DNA from: Chitinophaga sp. CB10 | Lineage (GTDB): Bacteria; Bacteroidota; Bacteroidia; Chitinophagales; Chitinophagaceae | Reading direction: 5' to 3' | DNA: 64,000 nt | NCBI GenBank assembly: GCA_001870995.2 | Contig: MLAV02000020.1 | Coordinates: 62,001-126,000, forward strand | Part shown: positions 35,096 through 45,600 of the stretch, piece after piece | How positions within the stretch are numbered: position 1 is the stretch's first letter | How the letters are laid out: each line of letters begins with the position of its first letter | Translations under genes and position numbers: made by a program | Notes under the pieces: generated by a model | The model's input: the letters and a program-made list of their open reading frames with translations, nothing else | Told to the model about the DNA's origin: nothing | Database searches by the model: none

Positions 35096-37917
35096 AATAA
35101 CTCGTTTACCTTCGGTCTGTTGAACTGTTGCGCCTTCTCTGTTGATTTAGGCAGTCCGAAATAGAAAAATAAAGTACGTGTATGCATGCCCGTTGGATGG
35201 TTCAACTCACTGGCCGGGCCAAGTGCAGCGGTACCGTTCGTAATGTTGAAGGCCAGTTTGGTACCCACCGGCGGAATGGTTTCCAAAAAGGAAATATCGC
35301 CGGGAGGCAGTCCAGGATTAGGTTTCACATCCTTCACGCCGTAGAAGTCGAACAAGCGCACATACAACCCGGGGTCGGAAGTGCCGGCATAAAACTTACC
35401 CTGCACCGTGTTAAACTCCATCCATACCACATCGGAAAAATACCCCTTAAACTCCGGGAACTGCCAGGGGGCGGAACCTGCGGAAGCGTTGTTATAAGCA
35501 TTCTCCCAAACGTTGAGCGTCACACCCTGCAGCCTGTTCTTCCACACGCGGTAAGGGCCTTTGCCCAGCCATTTCGCGCTGAGCATGTATTGCTCCGGAT
35601 AGTTGAAGCTCACGCCCGCAAAAGGCGCGTCGCGCTTCAATTCCCAGTTGTACTCCATGCGCAGCCAGCCGTTATTGTCCATATACCATTTCACTTCCTT
35701 CATATCGCCGTTGTAGTGAAACACAACGGTATCGCCCGATAGCTGCATATCTTCCGCAGTGGCTTTGCCGGAAGTAAACACCGGGCCGCCGCTGAACGAC
35801 AGGGGGTCCGCTGCGGCATTGCGCACGCTTTTGATCATACCGGTTCCCCGGTCGAAAGTAACCGTCACCTGCCCACCGGTGAGGGTGACGCTGCTATCCG
35901 TAGTCGTAATAGCGCCTGCGCCTGTGGCAGTACCGGTGAGGTCCTTCACCAACGCAGCGGCGGGCTTCACATGCCATACCCAGGTGTATAACTCATGCCC
36001 GGAAGGATCCGTAGCGGTGAGGCTCAGGGCGTCGTAATTTTTCCAATCCGCCGGCAATGCCAGGCGTATGCTGCCTTTGGCCACCGGTGCTACATCCGGC
36101 GGAGCAGCCACACCTGTTTTCATAGTCAGGTAGCCGCTCTGCGCGTCAAAGGGCTTGCGGTAATTACGCAGTTCCCATTTGTAGCTGCACTTATTCAGGT
36201 TCGTGAAATGATAGCGGTTTTCCACCGGTATCTCCCCTGAAAAATCGGCAGGGAGCTGCTGCATATCTATTTTCACGGGAGAATAAATTTCCCGCGCAGC
36301 CCAGAACCCGCCTTCCTTTTCGCGGTGCGGGCCCAGCAGGCCGTCCGGCGCGTTAATGCCGTTTACGTCAATGATATTCTGTTGATCCCTGCGTACCACG
36401 CCTTCATCCAGCATCGCCCAGATGAAGCCGCCCGCGCCCAGTTTGGCGTTCCAGTGCAGGTCCCAGAATTCTTTCAGGGCTGCAGCGCCGCCGCCATCGT
36501 CCTGCGCATGCAGGAACTCCGTTGGCATGTAAATGCTGGTATCTTCCAGGATCTTTTTTGTGCTGTAATAATCTTCGTAGTGGTTGCAGTCGATGCCGTT
36601 AAACTGGTTGCCCGGGCGGTGATGCGCATGTATAACGGGGCGGTTGGAGAGGTCGTATTTTCCGAAGTCGTCATCCAGGTCCTTGTTGTGCCCACCTTCG
36701 TTACCGTTGCTCCAAAAAATAATGCTCGGATGGTTGACGTCCCTCTCTACCATTTCCTTCACCAGCGGCTCGCCCGCCTTCGTGCTGTAAGCCTTTTGCC
36801 AGCCTGCCAGTTCATCAATCACGTAAATACCCAGGCTATCGCAGTACTCCAGGAAACGCTTATCCGGCGGGTAATGCGAGCAACGCACGGCGTTCATGTT
36901 CATCTCCCTGATCAGCAGGGCATCCTGTAACTGGATGCTGTCGTTCAGCGTACGGCCGGTTTCCGGCCAGAAGCAATGGCGGTTGATGCCTTTCATCTTC
37001 ACCTTCACGCCATTCACGTAGATGCCATCCTGGCGGCGTATTTCGATCGTCCTGAAACCAAATTTTTCTGATACGGTATGCAGGGTTTTGCCGCCACGCA
37101 GCAGCTGCAGGGTGTATTTATACAGCGCCGGCGTTTCCGCGCTCCAGGTGGCAGGGTTGCTGATATTCCCTTCCAGTAAGGTTTCGGCGGATGCGGAGCC
37201 TTTTATTTCCCCTACCTTCTTTCCTGTTTTATCTGTAACAGTAGTCAGCAACACATCGCCGGGCTTTACACCGGTCAGCTCCACCTTCAAACGCAGGCTG
37301 CCATTGGCTTTAGCGTCTACCGCTACCTGCCGGATGTGAGTGGCCGGCAGTACTTCCAGGAATACGGGCCTGAATATGCCGCCAAAGATCCAGTAGTCCG
37401 CCAGGCGCTCCGCGTTATTCACGGACGCATCGGCAGACATCTTGCTCACTTTTACTTCCAGCGTATTAGCCCCGCCGTATTTCAATAACGAAGAGATGTT
37501 GTAACGGAAGCGGTAAAAGCTGCCCTGGTGGATAGCTCCGGCAGGCGTGCCGTTTATCTTCACTTCCGCATCTGTCATCACGCCATCAAAAACGATATTC
37601 ACCGTTTGGCCTTTCCAGGCAGCGGGCGCCTGGAAGGTATGTTTATATAAGCCCTGCTCGTCCGCAAAGCGGAAATTTTTTCCGTAGGTTTTATAATCCC
37701 TGCCGTAGTTGTAGCTGCCAAAGCCCTGCTGCTCCCAGCAGGAGGGCACGGCTATCTTCGTCCACTCCCCGCTGTTGCGGCCGCCGGTGCAATAGAAATC
37801 CCATTGCACCGTGGTATTGTTATCCCTGCCGGAGAGGTATTGGATCAACGTGGATTGCGCATAGGCTTGCCCGCTCAGCAGCATTCCCAGCAGTACTGCC
37901 AGTTTACGTGTCATCAT
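35092..37917 (-). CDS. Glycoside hydrolase family 2, probable beta-galactosidase
   Basis: A 941-residue exported GH2 enzyme; the signal peptide ends near QAYAQS. A jelly-roll sugar-binding domain (about 30-190), an immunoglobulin-like domain (about 195-290) and a TIM barrel (from about 291) are followed by C-terminal beta domains. FWSNGNEGGHNKD places the general acid at Glu407 and YMPTEFLHAQDDGGG the nucleophile at Glu467. GH2 members in pectin loci are usually beta-galactosidases, glucuronidases or arabinosidases; here removal of galactose side chains is likely. It overlaps GH106 upstream and the GH65-like gene downstream, each by 4 bp. Confidence 0.92.
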   Translation of the reverse strand: MMTRKLAVLLGMLLSGQAYAQSTLIQYLSGRDNNTTVQWDFYCTGGRNSGEWTKIAVPSCWEQQGFGSYNYGRDYKTYGKNFRFADEQGLYKHTFQAPAAWKGQTVNIVFDGVMTDAEVKINGTPAGAIHQGSFYRFRYNISSLLKYGGANTLEVKVSKMSADASVNNAERLADYWIFGGIFRPVFLEVLPATHIRQVAVDAKANGSLRLKVELTGVKPGDVLLTTVTDKTGKKVGEIKGSASAETLLEGNISNPATWSAETPALYKYTLQLLRGGKTLHTVSEKFGFRTIEIRRQDGIYVNGVKVKMKGINRHCFWPETGRTLNDSIQLQDALLIREMNMNAVRCSHYPPDKRFLEYCDSLGIYVIDELAGWQKAYSTKAGEPLVKEMVERDVNHPSIIFWSNGNEGGHNKDLDDDFGKYDLSNRPVIHAHHRPGNQFNGIDCNHYEDYYSTKKILEDTSIYMPTEFLHAQDDGGGAAALKEFWDLHWNAKLGAGGFIWAMLDEGVVRRDQQNIIDVNGINAPDGLLGPHREKEGGFWAAREIYSPVKIDMQQLPADFSGEIPVENRYHFTNLNKCSYKWELRNYRKPFDAQSGYLTMKTGVAAPPDVAPVAKGSIRLALPADWKNYDALSLTATDPSGHELYTWVWHVKPAAALVKDLTGTATGAGAITTTDSSVTLTGGQVTVTFDRGTGMIKSVRNAAADPLSFSGGPVFTSGKATAEDMQLSGDTVVFHYNGDMKEVKWYMDNNGWLRMEYNWELKRDAPFAGVSFNYPEQYMLSAKWLGKGPYRVWKNRLQGVTLNVWENAYNNASAGSAPWQFPEFKGYFSDVVWMEFNTVQGKFYAGTSDPGLYVRLFDFYGVKDVKPNPGLPPGDISFLETIPPVGTKLAFNITNGTAALGPASELNHPTGMHTRTLFFYFGLPKSTEKAQQFNRPKVNELL

Positions 37918-40715
37918 TGTTGCGATTTATCGGTCTTAAAATCTACCAGTTTTCGTTGAGGCGTCAGCGTTACTTTACCTAACAACCCGGAAGGGAACGG
38001 CTGCCAGCCTTTGGTGGTGAACAGTCCGTCCGCGCCGCGGTTTTCAGCAAGCCTGGCCGGCATATTGATGTTATAAAACTTCTTCCATTGCACACCTTTC
38101 TTTTCCAGCGCAATCATGCGGTTGGCCATGCCATTGGTGACGAGGATGCGCAGTTCATTATCCTCCCGGAGCGCGCCGGCAGGGATCATTACGCTGTAAT
38201 CCGGTCCCAGCAGGGTTGCCAGCCTTTTGCCGTTCAGGAATACTTCCGCGCTCTCGCCTACCTTACCCAGGTCGAGTGCATAGGCATCCGCTTTTTGCTT
38301 TGGCTTTTTGATACGGATCGTATAGGCGGCCGTGCCGGAGAATTCGCTGGCATGCGCTACCTGTAAATCAGTCCAGGAGCCGGTTTTGGTAGTGAAAGTG
38401 CCCTGCGGAATTTCAGGACCTCCTTGCAGGAACTGCAGCTGCCAGTCGCCTGTAATCTCCTGCGGCTGGCCGGCGGCCACCATGTACGGATATGCCGGCG
38501 CTGTAGTTTTTTGAGAAGAAGTTTGCAGGATGCAGCTCTCCCCTGCTTTCAGGTGCATATAGACTTTTCTGCCCATGGTATGCGCTGCGCCGGCTTCCTG
38601 CGTCATCGGGCTGTATTGCACTACCGATGCAAACGGCTCGGAAAGAGTGATATAAGTGGAAATTTCTTTCCCGGTAGTGTTGGCGATGAAGTAGGTACGG
38701 CCTTTCTCCCAGCGGCGGCGCTCGAAGCTGAGGCCATTCATTTCTTCTTTTTCGATACCGGCGGCGCGCATCAATTCGCTCAGGTGGTTGTTCAGCGCAG
38801 AGTTGTGATTGGCGCTGATTTCCGCCAGTGTCTTATGAAATGCGGCGCGGTTTTGTTCCAGGTTATGATAACCGGTTACATCTGCCGGCAGGTTTTCGTA
38901 GAAGAGTATTTTCACGCCTGCTTTGGCGAGGTCATTTAGTTTTTGTAAGGTTTCCAGCGGCAGGTATTTCACATCCGCCAGCAGGATGGCTTTGTATTTA
39001 CCGCCCGGCATCTGCACTTTTCCGTCGGCTGCTTTGCTTTCGAGCAGCTGCCTGTCAGACACCATGTCGAAAGTCCAGCCTTCCTTCAGCATCTCTTCTG
39101 CCACGGCTTCAAAGTAAGTACCGGAGAAGCCTTCCATGCCATCGAAGTGGTGCAGCATATCCCTGCCGGGTTGCATGTTGCGGTCGTGAAACGGAAAATA
39201 CAGCAGCACGTCGTTATCGCTGCGGCCGGCCTGTAAAAAGCTCTGGCACCGCGCTACGTATTCGTTCAGCGCGGGGAAGTCCTTCCAGAAGGAGTTAGCC
39301 GGCGTGAAGTGTACGGCGGCGTAGAACAGCCAGCCGGGGTATGGTTCATTTTGCGGGGAGTAGTTGGTGCCATGGTAGAAAATGTGGTTCACACCGCCGA
39401 GGAAGTACTTATCCACGGCTTGCTTTACATCGCCCAGGGTGGATTTGAAATGTTCGCCTAACCAGGTAGCTGCTTCCGCGCTCGCAAATGGTTTACCGCT
39501 CACGTGTGCGGCAGAGGAGGCAAATTTAAAACGTAAAATTTCCGTGCCTTCCGTTTCCGGGATGTCCACCGTTTCGTACAGGTCAAAAATATTGGAAGGC
39601 GAGCCATGGCTTTGGTTGCGGATCAGCTTCCCCTGGGCTTTGGCCCAGTTATGCCAGGGCTGCGTGAATTTTTCCAGCAGCAGGTCGGAGATGGTCATGC
39701 GGTAATCGTACAGTACGCGCAGGTGCGCCTCGCTGTTGTCTTTCGCCAGCAGCAAGGGTATTACGGTACGGAGGTCGTAGCCCCGCAGGCGCTGGAACTC
39801 CTTGAAAAACTCCGGCGTCCAGTTAGCTTGTCCGCGCGCGTCGTCCACTTCGTAGGAATCGTTGAAGTAACTGCGCAGCGTAGCGGTATTCCGGCCTTTA
39901 AACGCTTCGTCAAACCTGGCGAGGTAGTGTTGCAACGCCGGCAGGCTGAAGTGGTCGATAGCCAGCCCTTCGCCGCCCGGCGCGGCCCTTTCCACCATTT
40001 TACCATGCCATCCCATAAAGAGCGCATAGAGGGTCACATCTTCGGGCGCCTTCCAGTTCAGGCTGCCGTCAGGAGTAACATAGCGGGTTACGTCCGTCAT
40101 GTTGCCCTTGCTGTCGTACGCCAGTACGGAAACCAGCGGCAGCGGCTTTTTAAACCTCACCTGGTCGATGGCCAGCTCCTGCAGGTTCTTGTTGGCGCTA
40201 ATGGGTTCCAGCACTTTGGTATCCGGCGGCAGCGGTTTGGGATTGGCGCTGCGCAGGATAGGCTCCTGTATGAATTCCAGTTTATCCGTGAGGGTAGTTC
40301 CTTTCTTTAATTCGATTTTTTTGTAAGCGATGTATTTGCTGGCATCCTCATTGGTCACCCAGGGGCCGCCGAAGGGCCATCCCGTACCGGTAGCCATATC
40401 GATTCCCAGCTTCAGCCGCGTAGCCTCGCTGAGCGTGTATTCCAGCATCGTCATCCAGGAAGGGGTAAGGAAAGGTCTGAATTTCGCTTCCGTTCCTTTT
40501 ACCCCGTAGATGGGTGTGATTTCCAGTCCGCCTAATCCTGCTTTTGCATATTGCTCCATCGCTGCGGTCAGCCCCGCGGAGTCTACCGCGCTTCCTTCCC
40601 ACCACCAGCGGGTCCATGGTTTCGCCGTTTGCGTAATGGCAGGCCATTGTACCTGGGCTTGCGCCGCGTAGCTACAAACCAGTAACGCAGCCACCTGTAA
40701 TACTTTTTTCTTCAT
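37914..40715 (-). CDS. Alpha-L-rhamnosidase, GH106
   Basis: A 933-residue exported enzyme that releases L-rhamnose from rhamnogalacturonan. A signal peptide (MKKKVLQVAALLVCSYAAQAQ) fixes the start at 40715, although the frame opens at 40742. RWWWEGSAVDSAGLTAAMEQYAKAGLGGLEI, FLTPSWMTMLEYTLSEATRLKLGID and GTGWPFGGPW are the GH106 TIM-barrel signature. A C-terminal jelly-roll (RIKKPKQKADAYALDLG; VFLNGKRLATLLGPDY) is typical. It supplies the sugar for the rhaT operon. It is the first enzyme gene after susD, behind a stem-loop, and its stop overlaps the GH2 start by 4 bp. Confidence 0.92.
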   Translation of the reverse strand: MKKKVLQVAALLVCSYAAQAQVQWPAITQTAKPWTRWWWEGSAVDSAGLTAAMEQYAKAGLGGLEITPIYGVKGTEAKFRPFLTPSWMTMLEYTLSEATRLKLGIDMATGTGWPFGGPWVTNEDASKYIAYKKIELKKGTTLTDKLEFIQEPILRSANPKPLPPDTKVLEPISANKNLQELAIDQVRFKKPLPLVSVLAYDSKGNMTDVTRYVTPDGSLNWKAPEDVTLYALFMGWHGKMVERAAPGGEGLAIDHFSLPALQHYLARFDEAFKGRNTATLRSYFNDSYEVDDARGQANWTPEFFKEFQRLRGYDLRTVIPLLLAKDNSEAHLRVLYDYRMTISDLLLEKFTQPWHNWAKAQGKLIRNQSHGSPSNIFDLYETVDIPETEGTEILRFKFASSAAHVSGKPFASAEAATWLGEHFKSTLGDVKQAVDKYFLGGVNHIFYHGTNYSPQNEPYPGWLFYAAVHFTPANSFWKDFPALNEYVARCQSFLQAGRSDNDVLLYFPFHDRNMQPGRDMLHHFDGMEGFSGTYFEAVAEEMLKEGWTFDMVSDRQLLESKAADGKVQMPGGKYKAILLADVKYLPLETLQKLNDLAKAGVKILFYENLPADVTGYHNLEQNRAAFHKTLAEISANHNSALNNHLSELMRAAGIEKEEMNGLSFERRRWEKGRTYFIANTTGKEISTYITLSEPFASVVQYSPMTQEAGAAHTMGRKVYMHLKAGESCILQTSSQKTTAPAYPYMVAAGQPQEITGDWQLQFLQGGPEIPQGTFTTKTGSWTDLQVAHASEFSGTAAYTIRIKKPKQKADAYALDLGKVGESAEVFLNGKRLATLLGPDYSVMIPAGALREDNELRILVTNGMANRMIALEKKGVQWKKFYNINMPARLAENRGADGLFTTKGWQPFPSGLLGKVTLTPQRKLVDFKTDKSQQ

Positions 40716-40761
40716 CTCAACAAAATATAAAAACATGAGCATAATTTCCCCTTGATAAAAG

Positions 40762-40799
40762 CAGCAAAAGCAGCAAATTACTCTGCTGCTTGTTTGCTG
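40762..40799 (-). terminator. Intercistronic stem-loop between susD and GH106
   Basis: CAGCAAAAGCAGCA (40762-40775) pairs with TGCTGCTTGTTTGCTG (40784-40799) except for a 2-base bulge, around an 8-base loop. On the minus strand the hairpin is followed by a short T run (40760-40757). It may act as a partial terminator or an mRNA-stabilising element that keeps surface-protein output above enzyme output. Confidence 0.6.
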
Positions 40800-40815
40800 T
40801 GGGAATCGATAAAAA

Positions 40816-42573
40816 TCAGAATTTGAATGGCAGGTACCAGCCTGACTTATCCATCAGCTTAGCCCTTGCTGCTTCTGCCCCGGGAACGTTGTCCTTCTTC
40901 AGTTTCCGGTAAATTTTATCCGCCAGGAACGATGGATCATTCCTGCGCAGGGCGATGCGTAACAGATCCGGCCAGCGGGTGCCTTCATAGGCGTCTTCCA
41001 GCGCCGTTTCGTTGATCAGCCCGTTTTCGATCGACAAGGTACTGTCCGCACCCGCCGCCACCGCATAGTTTTGCAGGTTGGCCCTTCTGCGGATACCGAT
41101 GTTGCGGTACCATGGCGCGCGATAGTAAGGAATACCGGAGTTGCCGCTGTTCCTTGCATCAAAATTGAAAGGATATGGTTCAAATAAAGTGTTATGATAA
41201 TTGGTTACATCGGAAGTAGGCGCAGGGTAAGCGCCGGCGATACCGTTGTTGAACAGCCCCCATGCCAGTAAGTGCTTACCGGCGCGGTTGGCGGCTTCCG
41301 CAAAGCGCATATGCAGGTGCGTTTGCTTAAAGAGGAACCAGGTGCTGGTTCTCTTCAGCACATCCACCGGCAACATGGTAGACCAGTTGAGATAGTTGTA
41401 CAAATATTTCATGACTACCGGCTGGCCGTTGATGTTCTGGCAGGTCAGGATACCGCGGGCGTCGTAAGGCAGGCCTGGCATGGCCGGCGCGGAGCTGTTA
41501 GGCAGCTGCTGCTGGCTGTTCCAGTTGTCGAACGCCTCCTGGCTTGGCTTCACCAGGTATTGCCCGCCAATAGGGCTGAAGAGCTTCACGAAAGGATTCT
41601 CCGGCTTGAACCTGGAATCAAACGGGATAGCCCATACCCATTCCCTTTCATAACCTTTGGTATTGGCGGCCTGTTCATACATGATGCGCCATTGGGTGTT
41701 CCATACCAGCGAAGTGGCATCGCCACCGCGGCTGTAACTGATGTAATGGTCTACATCCCCGTTGGAGTCCCAGCCTACTTTGTACATCGTGAGCATGGTA
41801 GCGTCGTTGGAGTTGTTGGCAGCCGTTTCCATCACCTGGCGGTACCACGTTGCCGCCTGTACGTAGTTGCCTTTCCAGAGGTTCAGGTCGCCCAGCAAAA
41901 CTTTTTTATTAATGAACCACTTGCCCGTAGGATAGCCGTCTACCGTGATATTCGGCGAAGCGCCTGCAGGATATTCATCTTTATAGGTCAGCGCTTCCGT
42001 GGTGCGGATCAGCGTATCCAGCAGCGCATCGAAGCTAAGCTTCGGAAATCTTTTCGCGTCTTTCACTTCTTCTACGGATTCCAGCGCGCCGGTCACATAG
42101 GGAATTTCCCCGTAGTGGATGCCGAGCTGCAGGTATAGGAAGCTGCGCAGGCAGGTGATGTCCGCGTAGCGCACCGCGTATTCCGACTCCTTCATCTTCT
42201 TGTCTTTCAGCATCACGTCGAAATTTTTCAACACGTCATTACAGTTCAGGATCACTTCGTAAAAAGGCCGCGGACTGGCATAAGGGTTATCCGCCGTTAC
42301 GGTGTGGTTACTGAGCTGGCGCAGATATTCATCTGCATGGTCGGTATAATTCAGCATATCCGCACGCAGTTCATTCAGCAGTACATACCTTTCGGCCAGG
42401 CCCTGGAACTTGCCATAGATGCCGATTACAGCTGCATCCGCATCATATACGTTGCGGTACATCTGCGACTGGTCCAGTTCGTCCCCCGGCATTACATCCA
42501 GCATTTTCTTGCAGGAAGAAAGGACGGTACAGAAAGCGGCTGCAGATAAGAATAATATGGTGAGCTTTTTCAT
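40816..42573 (-). CDS. SusD/RagB-family lipoprotein (RG-I locus, second pair)
   Basis: A 585-residue lipoprotein with leader MKKLTILFLSAAAFCTVLSSC (Cys21) followed by KKMLDVMPGDELDQSQMYRNVYDADAAVIGIYG, the SusD N-terminal pattern. ITCLRSFLYLQLGIHYGEIPYVTGAL near residue 165, TWFLFKQTHLHMRFAEAANRAGKHL near 415 and the C-terminal YEGTRWPDLLRIALRRNDPSF are the conserved SusD helices. It is predicted to bind rhamnogalacturonan-derived oligosaccharides at the cell surface together with the SusC encoded 27 bp upstream. It precedes the enzyme block of the operon. Confidence 0.94.
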   Translation of the reverse strand: MKKLTILFLSAAAFCTVLSSCKKMLDVMPGDELDQSQMYRNVYDADAAVIGIYGKFQGLAERYVLLNELRADMLNYTDHADEYLRQLSNHTVTADNPYASPRPFYEVILNCNDVLKNFDVMLKDKKMKESEYAVRYADITCLRSFLYLQLGIHYGEIPYVTGALESVEEVKDAKRFPKLSFDALLDTLIRTTEALTYKDEYPAGASPNITVDGYPTGKWFINKKVLLGDLNLWKGNYVQAATWYRQVMETAANNSNDATMLTMYKVGWDSNGDVDHYISYSRGGDATSLVWNTQWRIMYEQAANTKGYEREWVWAIPFDSRFKPENPFVKLFSPIGGQYLVKPSQEAFDNWNSQQQLPNSSAPAMPGLPYDARGILTCQNINGQPVVMKYLYNYLNWSTMLPVDVLKRTSTWFLFKQTHLHMRFAEAANRAGKHLLAWGLFNNGIAGAYPAPTSDVTNYHNTLFEPYPFNFDARNSGNSGIPYYRAPWYRNIGIRRRANLQNYAVAAGADSTLSIENGLINETALEDAYEGTRWPDLLRIALRRNDPSFLADKIYRKLKKDNVPGAEAARAKLMDKSGWYLPFKF

Positions 42574-42600
42574 GCTAATCGTTTCAAAATTGTTAATAAC

Positions 42601-45600
42601 CTAGAGGCCTATACGAATTCCCAGTGTCACATTGCGGCTGATCGGGTCCAGCCCGGTATCGATGCCTTGCGCCAGCGGACTGTTGCTGCTGCTGAACTCG
42701 GGATCGTATCCCTGGTATTTGGTGAGGGTAACGAGGTTGTTACCGATCAGGTAGATAGCCGCATTTTTAATCACTTTACGGTTCACCGGGAAGTAGTATT
42801 GCAGGGATACGGAGCGCAGGCGGAGGTAGGAACCGTCTTCGATCCAGCGGTCGCTGAAGCGGCTGTTGCCCACCGGATCGCCCCAGGTAGCTCTCGGCAT
42901 TTTCGTTTGCTGCCCTTCATACTGCCAGCGGTTGTTCACGCTTTCCAGCTGGTTGCTCGCGTCAGACATAGACTCCAGCCGGTAGCGGGTATAGTTGAAC
43001 ACATCGTTGCCCTGGGAGAAGGTGATGAGCGCATTCAGTTCAAAACGTTTCCAGCTCACGCGGTTGCTGATACCGCCTACGTAATCCGGGTTCGGATCGC
43101 CGATGACGGTGCGGTCGTCCGCGCTGATGAGGTTATCCCCGTTCATATTTACAAAGTGGATATCCCCGGCCTGGAACGCGCGCAGGCTACCATCGGTCTG
43201 TTTGGCGTACAGCTGCTCTTTGGCGGCGTCGGCGCTGGTCGCATAAACGCCCTGCGTTTTATAACCATAGAACAGGTTTGCCGGCTGGCCGTTGGCAGTC
43301 AGGATAGTGGCGCCTGCATAATCGGTCGTGAAGGAGCCGCCAGGTACGGAGATCACTGTGTTTTTATACTTGCTCACATTCACGCCCAGGTCCCATTTCA
43401 GATTCGCTTTATCCACGATGCGGGCATTCAGGGAGAGGTCCACCCCTGTGTTTTTCATACGGCCGGCGTTGGTCAGCATTTGCTCGAAACCGCCCGCTGC
43501 CTGTACTTCTTCATACACCAGCATATTTTTGGTTTCGGATTTATAGGCGTCCACACTGAGGGAGAGGCGCTCGTTGAAGATGGCCACATCGATACCGCCA
43601 TTCAGCTTCACGGATGTTTCCCATTGCAGTTCCGGGTTGGCGATGCCTTTGCGCACCAGCCCCTGCAGGCCAAGGAGGTTTTGGGTAACATACGTCTGCC
43701 GGGCGGTGTAGTTGCCGATATCATCGTTGCCGGTAACGCTGTAGGATGCACGCAGTTTCAGCAGATCGATGCCGGAACTAGCCATGAAATTTTCAGAGGA
43801 CACCAGCCAGGCCCCGCCAATGGAAGGCATTACGGGGAACTTGCTGCCGTTGAAGGTCAGCCCTTCCTTCGCTTGCTTGCCAAAGCGGCTGGAGCCGTCC
43901 ATGGCTACGTTGAGCGAGAGGAACAGTTTTTCGCGGAAGCCGTAGTCAGAACTCAGGTAGGTATTGATCCAGTTCCACCTGCCCATGCCGCCGCCGATCT
44001 GGCGCAGGGCAGGCACGCCGTTCTGCACACTGGTGAGGTCGTCCGTAGCGGAGTTAAAGCCCAGGGCATAATCCTGTTCGGCCTTGTTGGTTTGCGTGCG
44101 CACGCCGCCGCGTACATAGATTTTATGATCTGCGTTGAAGCGCTTGCTGTATTCGGCCCAGGTATCGTTAAAGAAAGTGAACATCCGCTTCACCTGTGTG
44201 CCCATGCGGTTTTCGGCAATGGCGTTGGATAAAGTATCCTTTACGATGCCTATGCCCGGCACGAACATATTCTCTCTCACCTTATCCAACACGATACCCA
44301 CATTGGTATTCAGGTTCCAGTTCTTGCCCAGTTCATATTTAAACCCGAAGCTACCCTGGAAGCGGTAGTAAATATTGGCCCCTATCATTTTCTCAATCAC
44401 CGCGGTAGGGTTGCCTACGCCCAGGATATCCACATCCGCCAGGTTCGGACTTTGTACGCCGGCGTCATTCACTTCGTGGTCCTGCAGGAAAGGGGATTTA
44501 ATACGGGCGAGGAACAGTGGGGAAGTTCTGTCCGCAATGCCCTGATCCTTCAGTTGTTGCTGGTTATATGCAAAAGAGAGGTTGGCGTAACCGGTAAACC
44601 GCTGGGTAAAGTTAAAGTTAGCGTTGAAGCGGGTATTATACCTGCTCAGGTCCGTACCCTTAATGATACCCTGGTTTTTCATATAACCCATACTGAGGCC
44701 GTAGGTGGCAATGTTATCCCCACCGGTCACCTTCAGGAAGAAGTTATTGGCGAAACCATTGTCCAGCACTTTATCCTGCCAGTCGGTACTGTTATGATAG
44801 CGCGCATAACCCGGCGCGAAACGGTCATCATTCATAAAAGGCTGCGCCGCCAGTTGTTCCGGGGTCAGTCCTTTGGATTGCAGGATACCGCTCAGGTAAT
44901 TGCGGTAGTCGGATGCGCCCATCACCGGCAGCCCTTTAGGCGCCATTACAAAACCGCCATACGCGCCAAAATCGATATGCGTCGCTTTATCGGCCGCACG
45001 GGAGGTAGTGATGATGATGGCGCCGTTAGCGCCTTTGGTACCGTAGACAGACGATGCGTCTTTCAGTACGGTGATGTTGTCGATATCCTTTACATCAATC
45101 AGTGATAAGGGATTGGTATAGTAGTTGGCAATAACGCTTTCGCCATAGTCGTTCGTATCAAATATCATGTTATCTACTACTACCAGCGGTTTATTTGTGG
45201 CATAGAGAGAGTTAATGCCGCGGAGGAACAGGGTAGCGCCAGCGCCGGGAGTGCCCGAGCGCCTTATGCCGTTGAGACCAGCGATCCGGCCCTGCAGTAG
45301 TTCATCTGGTAACGCGGCGTTTTGTTGCCAGCCGTCCACGTTGTATTGCTGCGCGGCGGAAGTGATATCCCGCTGCGGAATAATATTTACCGGCATGACC
45401 ATACTTTCCTGGTAGCCGCTGTGAGAGGCATCCATCAATCGTACATCCACCTTCTTCCTGCCTTTCAGGGCAATCATCCGGGGCGCGTAACCTTCTCCAT
45501 CCACGAGGATGGTAGCATCGTAGGAAGGAACCTCCACTTTATACTTACCGGCGGTATCGGTAATCGCGGCAGAAAAATCCTGCACGGATACGTGCACGCC

